A DNA stretch of 64,000 nucleotides, from positions 1 through 64,000 of the forward strand of contig JASANC010005263.1 of NCBI GenBank assembly GCA_030248135.1. The letters run 5' to 3'. The notes under the pieces were generated by a model. The model ran no database searches. It was not told the origin of the DNA and saw only the letters and a list, made by a program, of their open reading frames with translations. A program made the translations under genes and the position numbers. The stretch is from Theristus sp. LFF4_11. Taxonomy: Eukaryota; Nematoda; Chromadorea; Monhysterida; Xyalidae. Positions 49,315-61,800 of the stretch are shown here, piece by piece; position 1 is the first letter of the stretch, and each line of letters starts with the position of its first letter.

Positions 49315-52300
49315 ATGACCGGCTCTACGACGACAACCACCAGCAATTCCAGCGTCACGAACGTCGACGAACAAGCGGAGGAGCACTGCGTCGAGGTGCA
49401 GTTCAGCGCCGACGACTACACACAAGTGCCGCTCGTACAGTTGTCGCTCGCGACGCTCTATCTAACGACGGTTGTCGCAGCGATTCTCGTGAACTCGCTG
49501 TTGGTGGTCACGATTCTCCGGACGAAATACCTGCACACGGTGCGACTGTACTTTCTGTTGAGTCTGTTCGTGGCCGACATCCTGCTGGCCGCAGTCAGCG
49601 GTACGACAACGCCCGTCACGACGTTCGCCTCGTTTCGCTGGCACTTCGGCGGCGTCGCCTGCCGCGCGGTGCCGTTCATCTCGGTCAGTTTGGTTTGCTT
49701 TTGAGGGTTTTTTAGTTTTTAGTTGAGTTAAAGCTACGAAAAGGTGGGTTTTTCGATAGTTTGCAACGTGGTTGATATTATTAGTGTTTTTTTTCGTAGC
49801 AAGTCTTCTTTTGAATTTGCAGGCTTTTTTGGTATCGTATAGCCGTTTGGGACAGCAGAAAAGATCATAAATGATGAAAATGGCAAAATGGAAACATTCT
49901 TAGTGCACGTGAACGTTTTTCTTCAGGTGTACTAACATTTCAATTACCTACTTAGAATTTCTAAAAATCGCAACACCAACTCTATAGCCGAACCAGAGAG
50001 AAAGAAATACAGAAATACAGAGAGATCACCATCTCCATCTCAACCCGTCGGTCCTCCAATCGCAGGGCACCTCCGTCTACGTCTCATCATTCGCGTTGAC
50101 CACCATTGCGTTCGACCGCTATCTGATGATCTGTCGCCCACGGCGCCCGCCGCTGCGCGCCAACGACGCCGCAGTCATTAGCGGCCTGATCTGGCTGCTT
50201 GCCGGAGGCCTTTCGCTGGCACCTGCAGTTGTCTCAAGCGTCCAGACGATTCCGTTCAACGACTCGACCGCATTCTGCGGCGAATTCTGCCAGGAGCAAT
50301 GGTCGGACCAGTCGGCGAGCACGTACGCGCTGACGACGCTCACCCTGCAGTTCCTCGTGCCGCTGTTCGTCATTGCGCTGTGCTACGCGCGAATGTTCGC
50401 CGCGCTCAGTCAGGTTTTTTTCGCAGAGATTTGGTTTTACTGTTTTTTTTAATTTCGTTCGCTTTTGTCCGTAACGTTTCGTGCTGCTGGTTTTTCGGGA
50501 TTCGTTCCGCAGATGGAAAATAGAATCGAACAGCAGCGCTCTTCATGCTATTTCCACATGAAACTGTTGCAAATTCTATTCAGTTCATGTGACTAGGGTT
50601 GGCACAGGAAAAAAACCGGTTTCTTTTCCGTTTTAAAACCTTTTTTTTCAGGTTTTTTCTTGAAAAAATAAAGAACCGGTTTTTTACCTTAAAAATTTTT
50701 AAACTTCGTGGTCAAAAATCACAATTCTTCGTTTGATTGATAAAATGTAAAGTAATATTTTTGAACAAACGGTGCAGTGAACTGTGTCGAACTGAACTGC
50801 TCAGCATTTTACGCTGCTCAAAATCACTAATTTTGATGTATTTCCTATTTCGAGTTCAAGATGCCAAGTTCTGGAAAGTTTAGGAGCTGGGAAGCATTCG
50901 GTTTTTTATGGTTTTAAAACGGTTTTAAAACAGAAAAGAAACCGGTTTTTTTCATGGCAATATAAAAAACCGGTTTTTTACCAACCCTACATGTGACTAC
51001 TGGTGTTTTCCGAGTGATTGGTTCCGTTCAAGTGGTTCGCACATAATAAAGGGGAGCGTACAATGTACAGATTGTAGTTTGTTCGACAAATATAATCGAA
51101 GGTTTTTTTCTTGCTCGCTTTCAGATGCAACGACGACGGCTCGAGCACTGCCTGCTGAGAGAGGAACGTCGCAAGAATACGATGCGCCAGCATCAACGTA
51201 CCAGCATTATGCTGGTCATGATGGTCGTTGTGTTCGTCCTCTCGAAACTGCCACAGGTGCATTCTGTTTTTCGACTTTTCGCAATTTGTCTGCGCACTTT
51301 ACTGTGGCTCGCCTGTTCGAGGCTGCATCATTGTCACGTGATGTGCTTGGTATTGTGTATCGCGCTCATCACGCAAAGCGTATTACTTCAACTCCACGTT
51401 TGTGTTAGGTCCGTTTGCGTGTTCAACTCCGCAAACTGCAGCGAACGTTTGTGTTCATTGTGGTGGAGTCAGGTGTATGTGGCAAACCAGTGATCATGAA
51501 TTATGATCCAACAGCTATAACACTGAAGGGGCATTCATGAAACAATATTTAGTGACACGTAACTGTGCTAAAACATAGCACGCGGTCACTAAATACTGCT
51601 TCATGAACGCACCTTGACTTGTTCTTCAGAACGCCTTCAACGTGCTGTACGACTTTGGACGGCTTCCAATAATGATCGAACGTCAACTGCCGCTCTTTGC
51701 CTTGCTAGCGCACTGGTTCGCACTGTCCTCCACCGCTCTAAATCCGCTTTTGTACGCCGGTGGAAACGAACAAATCCGCGAAGGACTCTCCGATCAGTTG
51801 CCGAACTGGTTGAAGACGTTGAAGAGACAACGAAGCGATGCACCCGTGTCGGCGGCGGAGCGGATACGCGCGCGCATCGGCTCCTTGCCGATCAACGAGG
51901 CGCACGCGGTGAGAGCGTGGCTGTTTGTTTTTGCCCACCAGAAGTATGATTTTTTTATTTGGGTCGTGAGACTCAATATGCACATAGACAGGTATTCAGG
52001 AATTCAAAATTGGCAAAGCGATCCGAGTACCGAGAATAGGGCCGAGTCACTTGGGCGATTTTAAATTGCCACATAAAGATTGAAACTAGTTTCCTTTCAA
52101 CGTTTGCACACGCATTCAGTTGCAGAACCTAAAAAATACTAACCGGTCAGTTTCAAGGAGAATAATTGCTCGCCAAAGAAACACTCCACAAATTCAAAAC
52201 AACTCATCAGACAGAGAGCGAAAGGACAAAACCAATTGGCTCAATATGCCGGTCTAGTACGACTAATAACCAAGCAGTGCCAATCGAGAACCAGCCGGGC

Positions 52301-53166
52301 GACCATGTTCCAACGCAATCATGAAGCATGAAGCATTCATGAAGCAGTATTTAGTGACCGCGTAGCTGCTAGTCACTAAATACTGCTTCATGAATGCCCC
52401 TTTGATGCCACACGAAAACTCCTCCTCCAACAATGACGTCACCAACTTTGAGCAGGGCCTGCACGCGATCGTCGGGCAGCACCTGCTCAGTGCCGTCTAC
52501 GACAAGCACGACTTCAACGTGTCGCTGTTGGTTCGTCCGATGTCGACCACAATCCTCCAGTACCAGCAGTATCGCCGGGCGTCCTCCACGCAGCGACTGT
52601 TGTTGGCGGCGCCGAAAATCAGCAACCCGCGCTCCTCGTCGCTCTCCGTCGAGCCGAGCTCGTCCGCGAGTGTTGTGAAACTCGGCGAGCGCCTCCGCCG
52701 TCAGAGCGCGGCGCGCTACTTCAACAACGAGTGTCTGCTCGGCTCGGTCGACCAGTTCAAGAGCAGCATGAAACGTTACCGACAGGCGTCGATCGTGCGA
52801 ATGGTCCGTGAGGAGGACGGCGACGAACACGAGCAGCGCGTCGAGGACGACCGCCGCGAGGACGAAGTGGTCGAGGAGCGTACGGCGCTGATTCAGCCGC
52901 CGCCGTTCGTGATCACGACAACGACAGCAGCAACAACAACAACAGCGGCGGCGTTTCTGCCGGTCGCAAACGGAGCGGAACGGATCAACACTCCGGTGCA
53001 GCAGCAGCAGCCGACACCGGCAACAACGGTGCACGTGTTGATCACGGAAGCGCACACGATCAACAACAACTGCGCATCAGAGTCGACGCCGCCGCCAAGA
53101 ACGCCGCTCGATGGGAGGCGCCTCTCGAAGCAACCGAGTTGGCAGATGTACCAAACGACGTTGTGA
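49315..53166 (+). CDS. Rhodopsin-family G protein-coupled receptor, neuropeptide-type
   Basis: Exons are 49315-49683, 50066-50413, 51125-51256, 51630-51908 and a last exon ending 53166; all junctions are phase 0. The extracellular N-terminus is Ser/Thr-rich with an N-glycosylation site (NSSV). TM1 (TLYLTTVVAAILVNSLLVV), TM2 (YFLLSLFVADILLAA), TM3 with the G-protein motif in ALTTIAFDRYLMICRP, TM4 (VISGLIWLLAGGLSLAP), TM5 (FLVPLFVIALCYARMF), TM6 (SIMLVMMVVVFVLSKLP) and TM7 with STALNPLLYAGGNEQIR are all present. Cysteines before TM3 and in ECL2 (CGEFC) can form the usual disulfide. DRY plus RP and NPLLY point to peptide receptors such as the NPY/NPF-like group; the ligand cannot be told. The C-terminal tail is unusually long (about 300 residues) and Ser/Gln-rich. 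The start of the last exon is uncertain: a phase-0 acceptor at 52366 lies inside a MITE, giving 642 aa. Confidence 0.88.
50594..50989. mobile_element. hAT-type MITE with 8-bp target site duplication
   Basis: The element begins TAGGGTTGGCACAGG and ends TTTACCAACCCTA, flanked on both sides by the 8-bp direct repeat CATGTGAC (50586-50593 and 50990-50997). The interior has AAACCGGTTTTTT-rich subterminal repeats. An 8-bp duplication with TAGGGTTGG ends is typical of hAT elements. It lies in the second GPCR intron. Confidence 0.9.
51530..51613. repeat. MITE family B copy
   Basis: GGGGCATTCATGAAACAATATTTAGTGACACG...CGCGGTCACTAAATACTGCTTCATGAACGCACC; ends 17 bp before a GPCR exon. Confidence 0.9.
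51950..52160. repeat. MITE family C copy
   Basis: TTTATTTGGGTCGTGAGACTCAATATGC through GGGCCGAGTCACTTGGGCGA to CAGAACCTAAAAAATACTAA; in the last GPCR intron. Confidence 0.85.
52325..52406. repeat. MITE family B copy at the last GPCR splice acceptor
   Basis: GCATTCATGAAGCAGTATTTAGTGACCGCGTAG...AGTCACTAAATACTGCTTCATGAATGCCCC. The right arm is read through in the same frame as the last GPCR exon. Confidence 0.85.
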
Positions 53167-53612
53167 TTATTTATTCGGTTCTGCGGACGTCTCTTTTTGA
53201 TTGTGCTTGCGTTTTCTCCTTGTCGGATTTGATGGTGATTGGATTGATGTTATTGATGGATGGACTGCTTTGTGTCAGTCATTCAGTCGTTTTCCATGTT
53301 TATCGTAATGAAAACTTCATTTCTCTGTATCCTTGTCTGTTAATCTACAGATGTTGATTTCATCGAAAGAAAAAATACAAATATCGAACCACTTATGTAG
53401 TTTTGGATGCACCCCTTTTACATTAGCATTGGCGTAATCATCCTCAACTAACTGCCAACAGGAAACTAACAACATTGCCACTTGTATGACTTATTACAGA
53501 AACAAACAGCTAACAATCATCGTGACTTCCTGCAAAAACGAGAATAATAAAAACTTGCCACGCCTACAGTAGCAGCAACCAAATCGACGTTTTTATAACC
53601 GCTAACACCACA

Positions 53613-54890
53613 ATGCCAACAGTTCCCACCGATCAACAACTTTATGAACTACAGAATTCAGGCGGTTTGTTTCGGGGAGATTTTTATGAGAACCCACAAG
53701 TGAGATTCCCCTTTTCGTTCTGAAACTCATGAAAAAAATAACACAACTGTCATTCGAAATGTTTTCATATATTTTGCAGATTTACTAGACAGATGTTACA
53801 GATGATGGCAGTTTTGGATTTACTGACAGTTTTCAGACTCCACCAAGCTGTCATTGCAAGCGCCGCCGCCACAATCGAAGACCGCAGTAGTGCATTCGAT
53901 GTCTGACGAGTCTGGGTCACAGCGGAGTAGTGCGTCAGAGGCGAAGTCAAACGATCCCGCGGAAGACACTGTTGGTGAAAAAAGTGCTTTTATAAACTAA
54001 TAAGACAGCGTGACGCACTTTATAAAAAAAACTGTGGAAATCAACTAAAAGACTGATGTTTTTGCTGGTAAAACTATAATATCTAGATAACTAAGACAAA
54101 ATGTCACCAACCACCGCAATGCCCGGTGTCCGTCGAAAAACATCCGGATAAAAGTCGGTCCAAAAAGCCGGATTCGGATTGCAGCCGATGCCGTCGCCCG
54201 CCTACCTCGCCTATCAACGGGAGGCTGCTCTCGACGAGAAACGACGGAGACGAAAAAGGAAACTGATTGCATTCGGCGTTGTCGTTGTGGTCGCGCTGTT
54301 GGTGATCGGTGTCAGCATTGCTGTGCTCATGGTTCAGGTATTGATTTGTTTTTGATTTTTTAAGATAATTTTCAATCTTGTCAAAAAATTTTAACGAAAA
54401 CTTTCATTGCGAGGGAATGCGAGAAAATATCAGAAGAAGCGAAACGAAAATATCGGAGATCATGCGCTGATGATTTTTGCACACGCCAGGGCCAGACATT
54501 GAAAAAGATGTTGATATGGGTGTTCAAAAACTGTTTTTGTTGCAAATTTAGTTGCAATATTAGCTTCTGCACGTTTGTGAACATTTGAGGACGAGGGTAG
54601 AGAGTTGTTGCCCGTGCCCTCATAATCGCCAAGAATGAATATTTGAAAATACCGACTGGCGTTCATGAACGCCGATCAAACAAAACGCCAGATCCGTTTT
54701 GTTGAACACTCTTTGAACACACGGGCCAGTTTACCTCAGCGCGGCAAAGCGATTTTCATTGCAGATCGTTGACGTTAATAACGAAACCGTTGACGACGAG
54801 CCTGCAAGAACGGACAAACGAACCAATGTCCAAAATCAAAATCTAAAAAAACCGCACCAAACGATCGCCGCCGTTTCGGAACGAAATTGA
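53613..54890 (+). CDS. Small single-pass membrane protein, unknown
   Basis: Four exons, all phase 0 in the preferred model (53613-53699, 53830-53970, 54185-54337, 54765-54890), give 168 aa. The N-terminal half is polar and Ser/Gln-rich (QAPPPQSKTAVVHSMSDESG). A very basic block, EKRRRRKRKL, immediately precedes a hydrophobic segment (IAFGVVVVVALLVIGVSIAV). A short polar C-terminus holds one NET sequon. The positive-inside rule puts the N-terminus in the cytoplasm, a type II topology. An alternative for intron 2 uses donor GTGAAA with an acceptor at 54167 (phase 1). No family is recognised. It lies 450 bp after the GPCR gene on the same strand. Confidence 0.6.
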
Positions 54891-55206
54891 AAGTCGGACA
54901 CTATTTCACAAAGCTCACTTTGGAATGTTTAAAAAGAGTTGCTTTTACCCATGAAGCTGTTTACCCATCTATGAGTCTGCATTGAGTCTCCAGACCAAAA
55001 TAAAATATAATAATACTCTGCTATCTTTTGGTTCCGAGTCTCAATGGGTTTCCAAGAAGGGAGTGGAAAACGTTTCCCATGGATTAAACAGAATCATGGG
55101 GTGGGGCACCTGCTTTTTAGCCCGCCCCCTTGACTAACTATGTGGCACTTTTGTCTCTTTTTTACCGATTTCTGTTGTTCTACGGGGAGGGGGGCTGGGG
55201 GCTGGG

Positions 55207-56173
55207 GGGCCGGTGTCACGATTTTATTTCCCCGTGTTTTTATTTCCCCGTCCGGGGATTTTACCATGGTGCTAAATCCCCGTACGGGGAATGGACTATG
55301 GTGTTAATTCCCCGTAGCCGTTTTAAAAACCCCGTATGCAGTATTTCCAAATCCAGCTGAATACAGGCTGTCACATGCCCACAATACAACGCGAATCCGT
55401 GTGCGGTGCAGTGCAAATCGTAATATGCATTTTATTCACATGCAGAAATAAGAGGAAATGGAGCACACTTGAGGAAATAAATTTGTCACGTGTGCAAAGT
55501 GAGGAGCACATGTGCAATTCGAACAACACAAAAAGCAGTGTTGTTTTTGGGGAAAAAACAAAAGTAAAACACTTTTGAATAAATAGCATAGAACAAAACA
55601 ACAACAACGCAAATTGTATAAATCGAGCAACAATACATGAAATTCAACAGTTTTTGAAGCACAGAAATCATAAATTGGGGGTGCAAGAAGAAGACAGAAA
55701 ACCAATAATCACGCGTGAATAAGAGTGAAACCGTTCGGCGGCTTTTGCCTGCCTACTGAATTGAAGTGCACTTTTAGAACCAAAAAGTAAAACAAAAACA
55801 CGTTTGAAAATGTTCAATGAGTGAAAACAATCCAGCAGAGCAAACGAAACAAAATTGACAGAGAAAAATTTACGTAATTCACACGATACGTGTTTTTCTC
55901 TTTGCGTCCACTTTGTTCTCTTTATTTCACATTATTGTTGAAGTGATATTTGTGATACGTTACCATTAGCACCGCACACGGATTCGCGTTGTATGGTGGG
56001 CATGTGACAGCCTGTATTCAGCTGGATTTGGAAATATTGCATACGGGGTTTTTAAAACGGCTACGGGGAATTAACACCATGGTCCATTCCCCGTACGGGA
56101 ATTTAGCACCATGGTTAAATCCCCGGACGGGGAAATAAAAACACGGGGAAATAAAATCGTGACACCGGCCCCC
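55207..56173. mobile_element. Inverted-repeat (hairpin) element with arms of about 180 bp
   Basis: The left arm (about 55207-55395: GGTGTCACGATTTTATTTCC, CCCCGTCCGGGGATTT, TCCAGCTGAATACAGGCTGT) returns inverted at about 55970-56173. The roughly 570-bp interior has no significant frame. It is followed directly by 70 bp identical in type to the ends of the hairpin at 57068-57775. Confidence 0.85.
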
Positions 56174-56826
56174 AAAAAATTTCAAATCTATCTCTATCAG
56201 ACAGATTTTTTCGGCTCAGCTATTATCCATCTAAAAAAAATCTAAAAAAAGGTACTGCTATTAAAAGTGCTTTTTTTGATTTTTGATTCAGAGGTTGCTT
56301 GCTCCAATGAGGGTTGGCCTGCTTTATTAAAAACCGCTCCAGATAAACCACGCCCTGTCAAAAACCACGCCCTAAAGCCTAATTCAAAGCTAAACAATAT
56401 CCTGACCTAATCCTAACCTAAGCCAAGCCTTTTCAAGAAGGAAGATGTCAGAACAATTGCGTTTTGAACAGGTTCTTGTTGGGGCCGGAGCGTGTGCAGG
56501 CGCGCTAGTGGATCATGAGCATGAGCATGCCGATGCCGCGTGCGCGTGCGCTTTAGTAATGAAGCTTTAGGAAAATGGTTCTTCTGAAGGTAGCAGACAA
56601 ATGGTAATTAGAAAGAAGAAAGAAGAAAAGACAGGAAAAGAAAAGGCTTCGCTTGTGATTGTGATATGCTGGAGATTCCATTTTTTTTTGTGTTTGGTTT
56701 GGACGGTTTCTGGTTTCTCTGCAGGACAACCGTGAAAAATACAAAAGTGAATAAAAGCTGTAAAAATCTTTTTTGTCTGATGTGACCCCCGACCCGATTG
56801 AATAAATTGGATCCAAGAAAAGAAAC

Positions 56827-58777
56827 ATGGCCGTCGTCGTCGAACGGACGATGGAGCGGTTGGATGAAATGAAGAGCAAAATTGGACGTTCGTTGGGCAC
56901 GCCGATGCGACTGCGTGATTTAATTCGACAAGTTTGTATTTGGTTTGGTTTGGCTGCCATTATTTTTTGTTCTCATATAACACCATTCCCGAACGTTTTA
57001 GCTTTGGAGTTGAGTTTTCTGACAGCTGACACCGGAGAAAGAGGCTGAAGCCATAGTTGTTCCATAGTTGTTCTAGGGGGGGCTTGGGGGGGGGGCCGGC
57101 CGGCCCCCCCCCCCCCAAAAAATTTTTTCGAATCTATCTCTATCATACAGTTTTTTCGGCTCAGCTATTATCTATCTAAAAAAATTTCTCAGCCAGCTAT
57201 CTATCTGGAAATTTTTGTCTTCGAAGACAATAAATGAGTCAATTTTTGACCAAAATTGACCATTTTTGCTCGTAATTCTTGAAAATTTCGCTAGTTTTAG
57301 GTAAAATACGCGGTTATAGGTGATTTTTAGTGTTCCAGAGGCGAGGGGGCGGGGGGGGGGGCCGCGATATAGATAGCTGGAGCAAATTTTCTAGATAGAT
57401 AGATAGCTGGAAAATTTTGGGGGGGGGCCGCGGGGGGGCCATGTGACTTTGGGGGGGGGCGGTCAAAATTTTGAAATTTGATAGATAGATAGCTAAAGCG
57501 CTAAAAAGCTATAAAAACAGCAAAATAATGCAAAAAAACACTAAAAATCACGTATAAACGCGTATTTTACCTAAAATTAGCGAATTTTTCAAGAATTATG
57601 AGCAAAAATGGTCAATTTTGGTCAAAAAATGACTCATTTTATGTCTTCGAAGACAAAAATTTTTAGATAGATAGCTGGCTGAGAAATTTTTTTAGATAGA
57701 TAATAGCTGAGCCGAAAAAACCTGTCTGATAGAGATAGATTCGAAAATTTTTTTGGCCCCCCCCCCTGGAACAACTATGGCTGAAGCCTGAATGTAAAAA
57801 ATGAGCGACAAATTTTTACTTGTTACACTTGTCGCGTTATTAAAAATAGTAAAACTAAAGGAAGGGGGTGCAGGAATTAGTTTTTTGTGCGTGGTACGCA
57901 CGAACAAAACACTAAAAAGTGGCCCCGCGATTTAGAAATCGTGTCGTGTGTGTGTTATCTTGTGTCGTGGTCTGCATAACGGACACGATTAGTTTGCGCA
58001 CGAGATTTTTTTTCACCGGTTCCGGTAACCGAAAATTTTGACCAGCATCTGGTACGGACAAAAAAACTAAATGGTGTTTTTTGCGTTAACACAAATGAGG
58101 CAACACGACAACTGAGCGAACCCCAACAAACAGCAGTTGAGCAAGAGCTTTGAATTCAATTCGGTGCTGTAGTTTCACCGTTGCTCAGGTGCGAAGTGCG
58201 CGAACGGCAGCGGAAGAACGTGAGGTCGTCCAAAAGGAGTGCGCCAACATTCGCGAGACGTTTCGAAGCGACGACACCACGTGGAAGTGCCGCAACGTTG
58301 CGAAACTGCTCTACATTCACATGCTCGGCTATCCGGCGCACTTTGGACAGGTCGGTGATCGCTGATCGGTCGTGGTTATTGGAATAGAATTAGTTTGTTT
58401 AGAATTAGTCGGATTTTTTTTGTTGTACAGTCGAACTCGAAATTGTAGGCCATCAGCTGATTGGCTGGCGATCACGTGATGCAAGCTTTCTGTGCAGGAC
58501 AGACTGCGCCTTCACAACCACAGCGCAGTGCCTAAATCATGCGGATGCGCGAGCGAGCGCCAGCGAGCGGACAGCGCATCACGCATTATATGGCTGAATA
58601 TTCCCTCGCGCGCTTTTTTCAAATGTTCGCGGGGGGCCGCGGGGATAGTATAAGACCCCAAACTTGGTTCTGTGCACACGAAACGAACACCCAAAATGTT
58701 GTGCGGGGCCGCGAAAATTTTTTTTGGCCGCTTTTTTTTCTTCGGCGGGGAAGACAAAAACCTTATTTTATGTTTTT

Positions 58778-58808
<31 letters not shown>

Positions 58809-61800
58809 GTGTGTATTAAATATGTGTGTGCTCTCTTTTTTTTTTTTTCCGGGGCTCTGTTGGGGGGGGAAAAAAATTTTGCCGGGGGGTATTCCCGCCG
58901 GTGTTTTTTGAATTTTTTTTTTTTTTTTGCCCAGCCGTTTTTTTGGGTAAAAAATTGGGCTTTTTTTGTTGGTGGGGGGGTTTTTCGCCTGGTTTTGTTG
59001 TTCGCCTTTTCGGTTTTTGGTTGGGTCACTTTGAGAATAAAATAATTTTTTGTTGTGGCATCCGTAGATTCTGAAAATTTAGTTTATTTTTTTGCCCGGG
59101 CATTTTTTGGGGTCAAAATTGTGCATTTTTTAAAGTTGGTAGCATTTTGACTGGGTATCAGTTTTTCACTCTTACAAATTTTGTCTGAGCTACGAAAAAT
59201 AGGAGAAATGTTCAGTCCGTAGGAATTCAATGCGCTGATCACGGATTTCGGGTTAGTTTTCTTACGTGAGCAACTCTAGATGCCGAATCGTGACGATATC
59301 GGGCGAATCGGCCGTGGAAATCGGCGAAATCGGTCCACGAACGAAAAACAAGAAAAGGGTGTTTTCCAGGGTAATTCAATGCGCCGATCACGAATTTTAA
59401 GTTAGTTTTCTTACGTGAGCAACTCTAGATGCTGAATCGTGACGATTTCGGGCGAATCGGCCGTGGAAATCGGCGAAATCGGTCCAGGAACGAAAAACAA
59501 GAAAAAAGTGTTTTCCAGGGTAATTCAATGCGCTGATCACGAATTTTGGGTTAGTTTTCTTACGTGAGCAACTCTAGATGCTGAATCGTGACGATTTCGG
59601 GCGAATCGGCCGTGGAAGTTGGCGAAATCGGTCCAGGAACGAAAAACAAGAAAAGAGTGTTTTCTAGGGTAATTCAATCCGCTGATCACGGATTTTGGGT
59701 TAGTTTTCTTACGTGAGCAACTCTAGATGCCGAATCGTGACGATATCGGGCGAATCGGCCGTGGAAATCGGCGAAATCGGTCCACGAACGAAAAACAAGA
59801 AAAGAGTGTTTTACAGGGTAATTCAATGCGCCGATCACGAATTTTAAGTTAGTTTTCTTACGTGAGCAACTCTAGATGCTGAATCGTGACGATTTCGGGC
59901 GAATCGGCCGTGGAAATCGGCGAAATCGGTCCAGGAACGAAAAACAAGAAAAAAGTGTTTTCCAGGGTAATTCAATGCGCTGATCACAAATTTTGGGTTA
60001 GTTTTCTTACGTGAGCAATTCTAGATGCTGAATCGTGACGATTTCGGGCGAGTCGGCCGTGGAAATTGGCGAAATCGGTCCAGGAACGAAAAACAAGAAA
60101 AGGGGGTTTTCCAGGGTAATTCAATGCGCTGATCACGAATTTTGGAATAGTTTTCTTACGTGAACAACTCTAGATGCTGAATCGTGACGATTTCGGGCGA
60201 ATCGGCCGTGGAAGTTGGCGAAATCGGTCCAGGAACGAAAAACAAGAAAAGGGTGTTTTCCAGGGTAATTCAATGCGCTGATCACGAATTTTGGGTTAGT
60301 TTTCTTACGTGAGCAACTCTAGATGCTGAATCGTGACGATTTCGGGCGAATCGGCCGTGGAAGTTGGCGAAATCGGTCTAGAAACGAGAAACAAGAAAAG
60401 GTTGTTTTCCAGGGTAATTCAATGCGCTGATCACAAATTTTGGGTTAGTTTTTTTTATGTGAGCAACTCTGGGTGCTGAATCGTGACGATTTCGGGCGAA
60501 TCGGCCGTTGAAGTTAGCGAAATCGTTCTAGAAACGAAAAACAAGAAAAGGTTGTTTTCCAGAGTAATTCAATGCACTGATCCCGGATTTTGGGTTGGTT
60601 TTTTGTGAGCAACTCTAGATACTGAATCGTAACGATTTCGAGCGAATCGGCCGTAGAAATAGCATAGGCGAAATCGGCCCAAAAAACGAAAAATGAAAAC
60701 TCTGAGGTATCCGGGGTTTAGAAGAATGTGTGACCAACGAGATGTGAATTTGGTTCGACCTTCGGGACTTATTTAAAAGTCAGAATATTATCTAAAAATG
60801 CGGGAGACGCATATAAAAGGAGGAATATGGCTTTGTCTAAGCAGTGAGAGACTTGGCTCGACAACTCTTTTCAAGTCTCTGATGTGGTACACACGGATAC
60901 AAGTACATAAGAGCCATATTTTTGCGCCGTTTATTCACTATTTCGGTTGCACATGTATAATCTTTTCGTACGAAGGAGGCTTAGTAATGTTGAATGATGT
61001 GTGGAAAAGCCGCACACTGAAAAAATGTTTCGCGCCAGAGCGTAGTTCGAATATGAATTGAAATAAATTTTGTTTAGTGAAAAAACATTCTGACTGGTTT
61101 TTTCTCAATTTCTTGCACGAATCTGTCGTCAGAATACGTTAAGTTTTTGCTCATTTAAAATTGCCGCGCAGCCATGAAACATTTTCTCTATCTGTGCGTG
61201 CAAACGCATATTGGGTCACGATTAATAAGAAAGATAATACTTTGTAGACAATTAAAACTTTTGCGGTATTTCGGGCATTTAGCGACCACTAAAACCACTA
61301 AAACAACGATCAGACTTCAGATCGCTGATACTGGTTTGCCCAGGACAAAGTGTATCGCAGAGGCATTGGGGAACGCAAGGTCTCCTTCTGTGGCAAAGGC
61401 AAGGACTCACGGGACAGACAGTTTATCCTGCCACTAGAGTTTGGTAAAAAGGCTGAAAATCAACGGAAGATAACACCTTTTTGTCACTGATGCTGGTGTG
61501 TACACAGCGATGCGTACGTTAGCAACGATAAAACCACATTAAACAATGTTTTGCAGTCTCTGATTTTTTTGTTTTTGCACAGAATTTACAGATTCTTGAT
61601 TTACAGAAGTTCTGCACAGAATTTGCACAGAATTTCGCACATGATGTGATTTCGGACTAAACTGGAAAGGACAGTTAAAAAATGATTTTAAAACTTTTTA
61701 CACTTTTCAGTAAAACAAACGCGGCGCAAAAATATAGCTTTTATGTACTTGTATCCGTGTGTACCACATCAGAGACTTGAAAAGAGTTGTCGAGCCAAGT

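Noticed and set aside
61174..61437. 87-codon frame inside the TIR element, with a LLRYFGHLA stretch reminiscent of LINE C-termini
   Set aside because: Too short, without reverse transcriptase or zinc-knuckle motifs; the element is better explained by its terminal inverted repeats.
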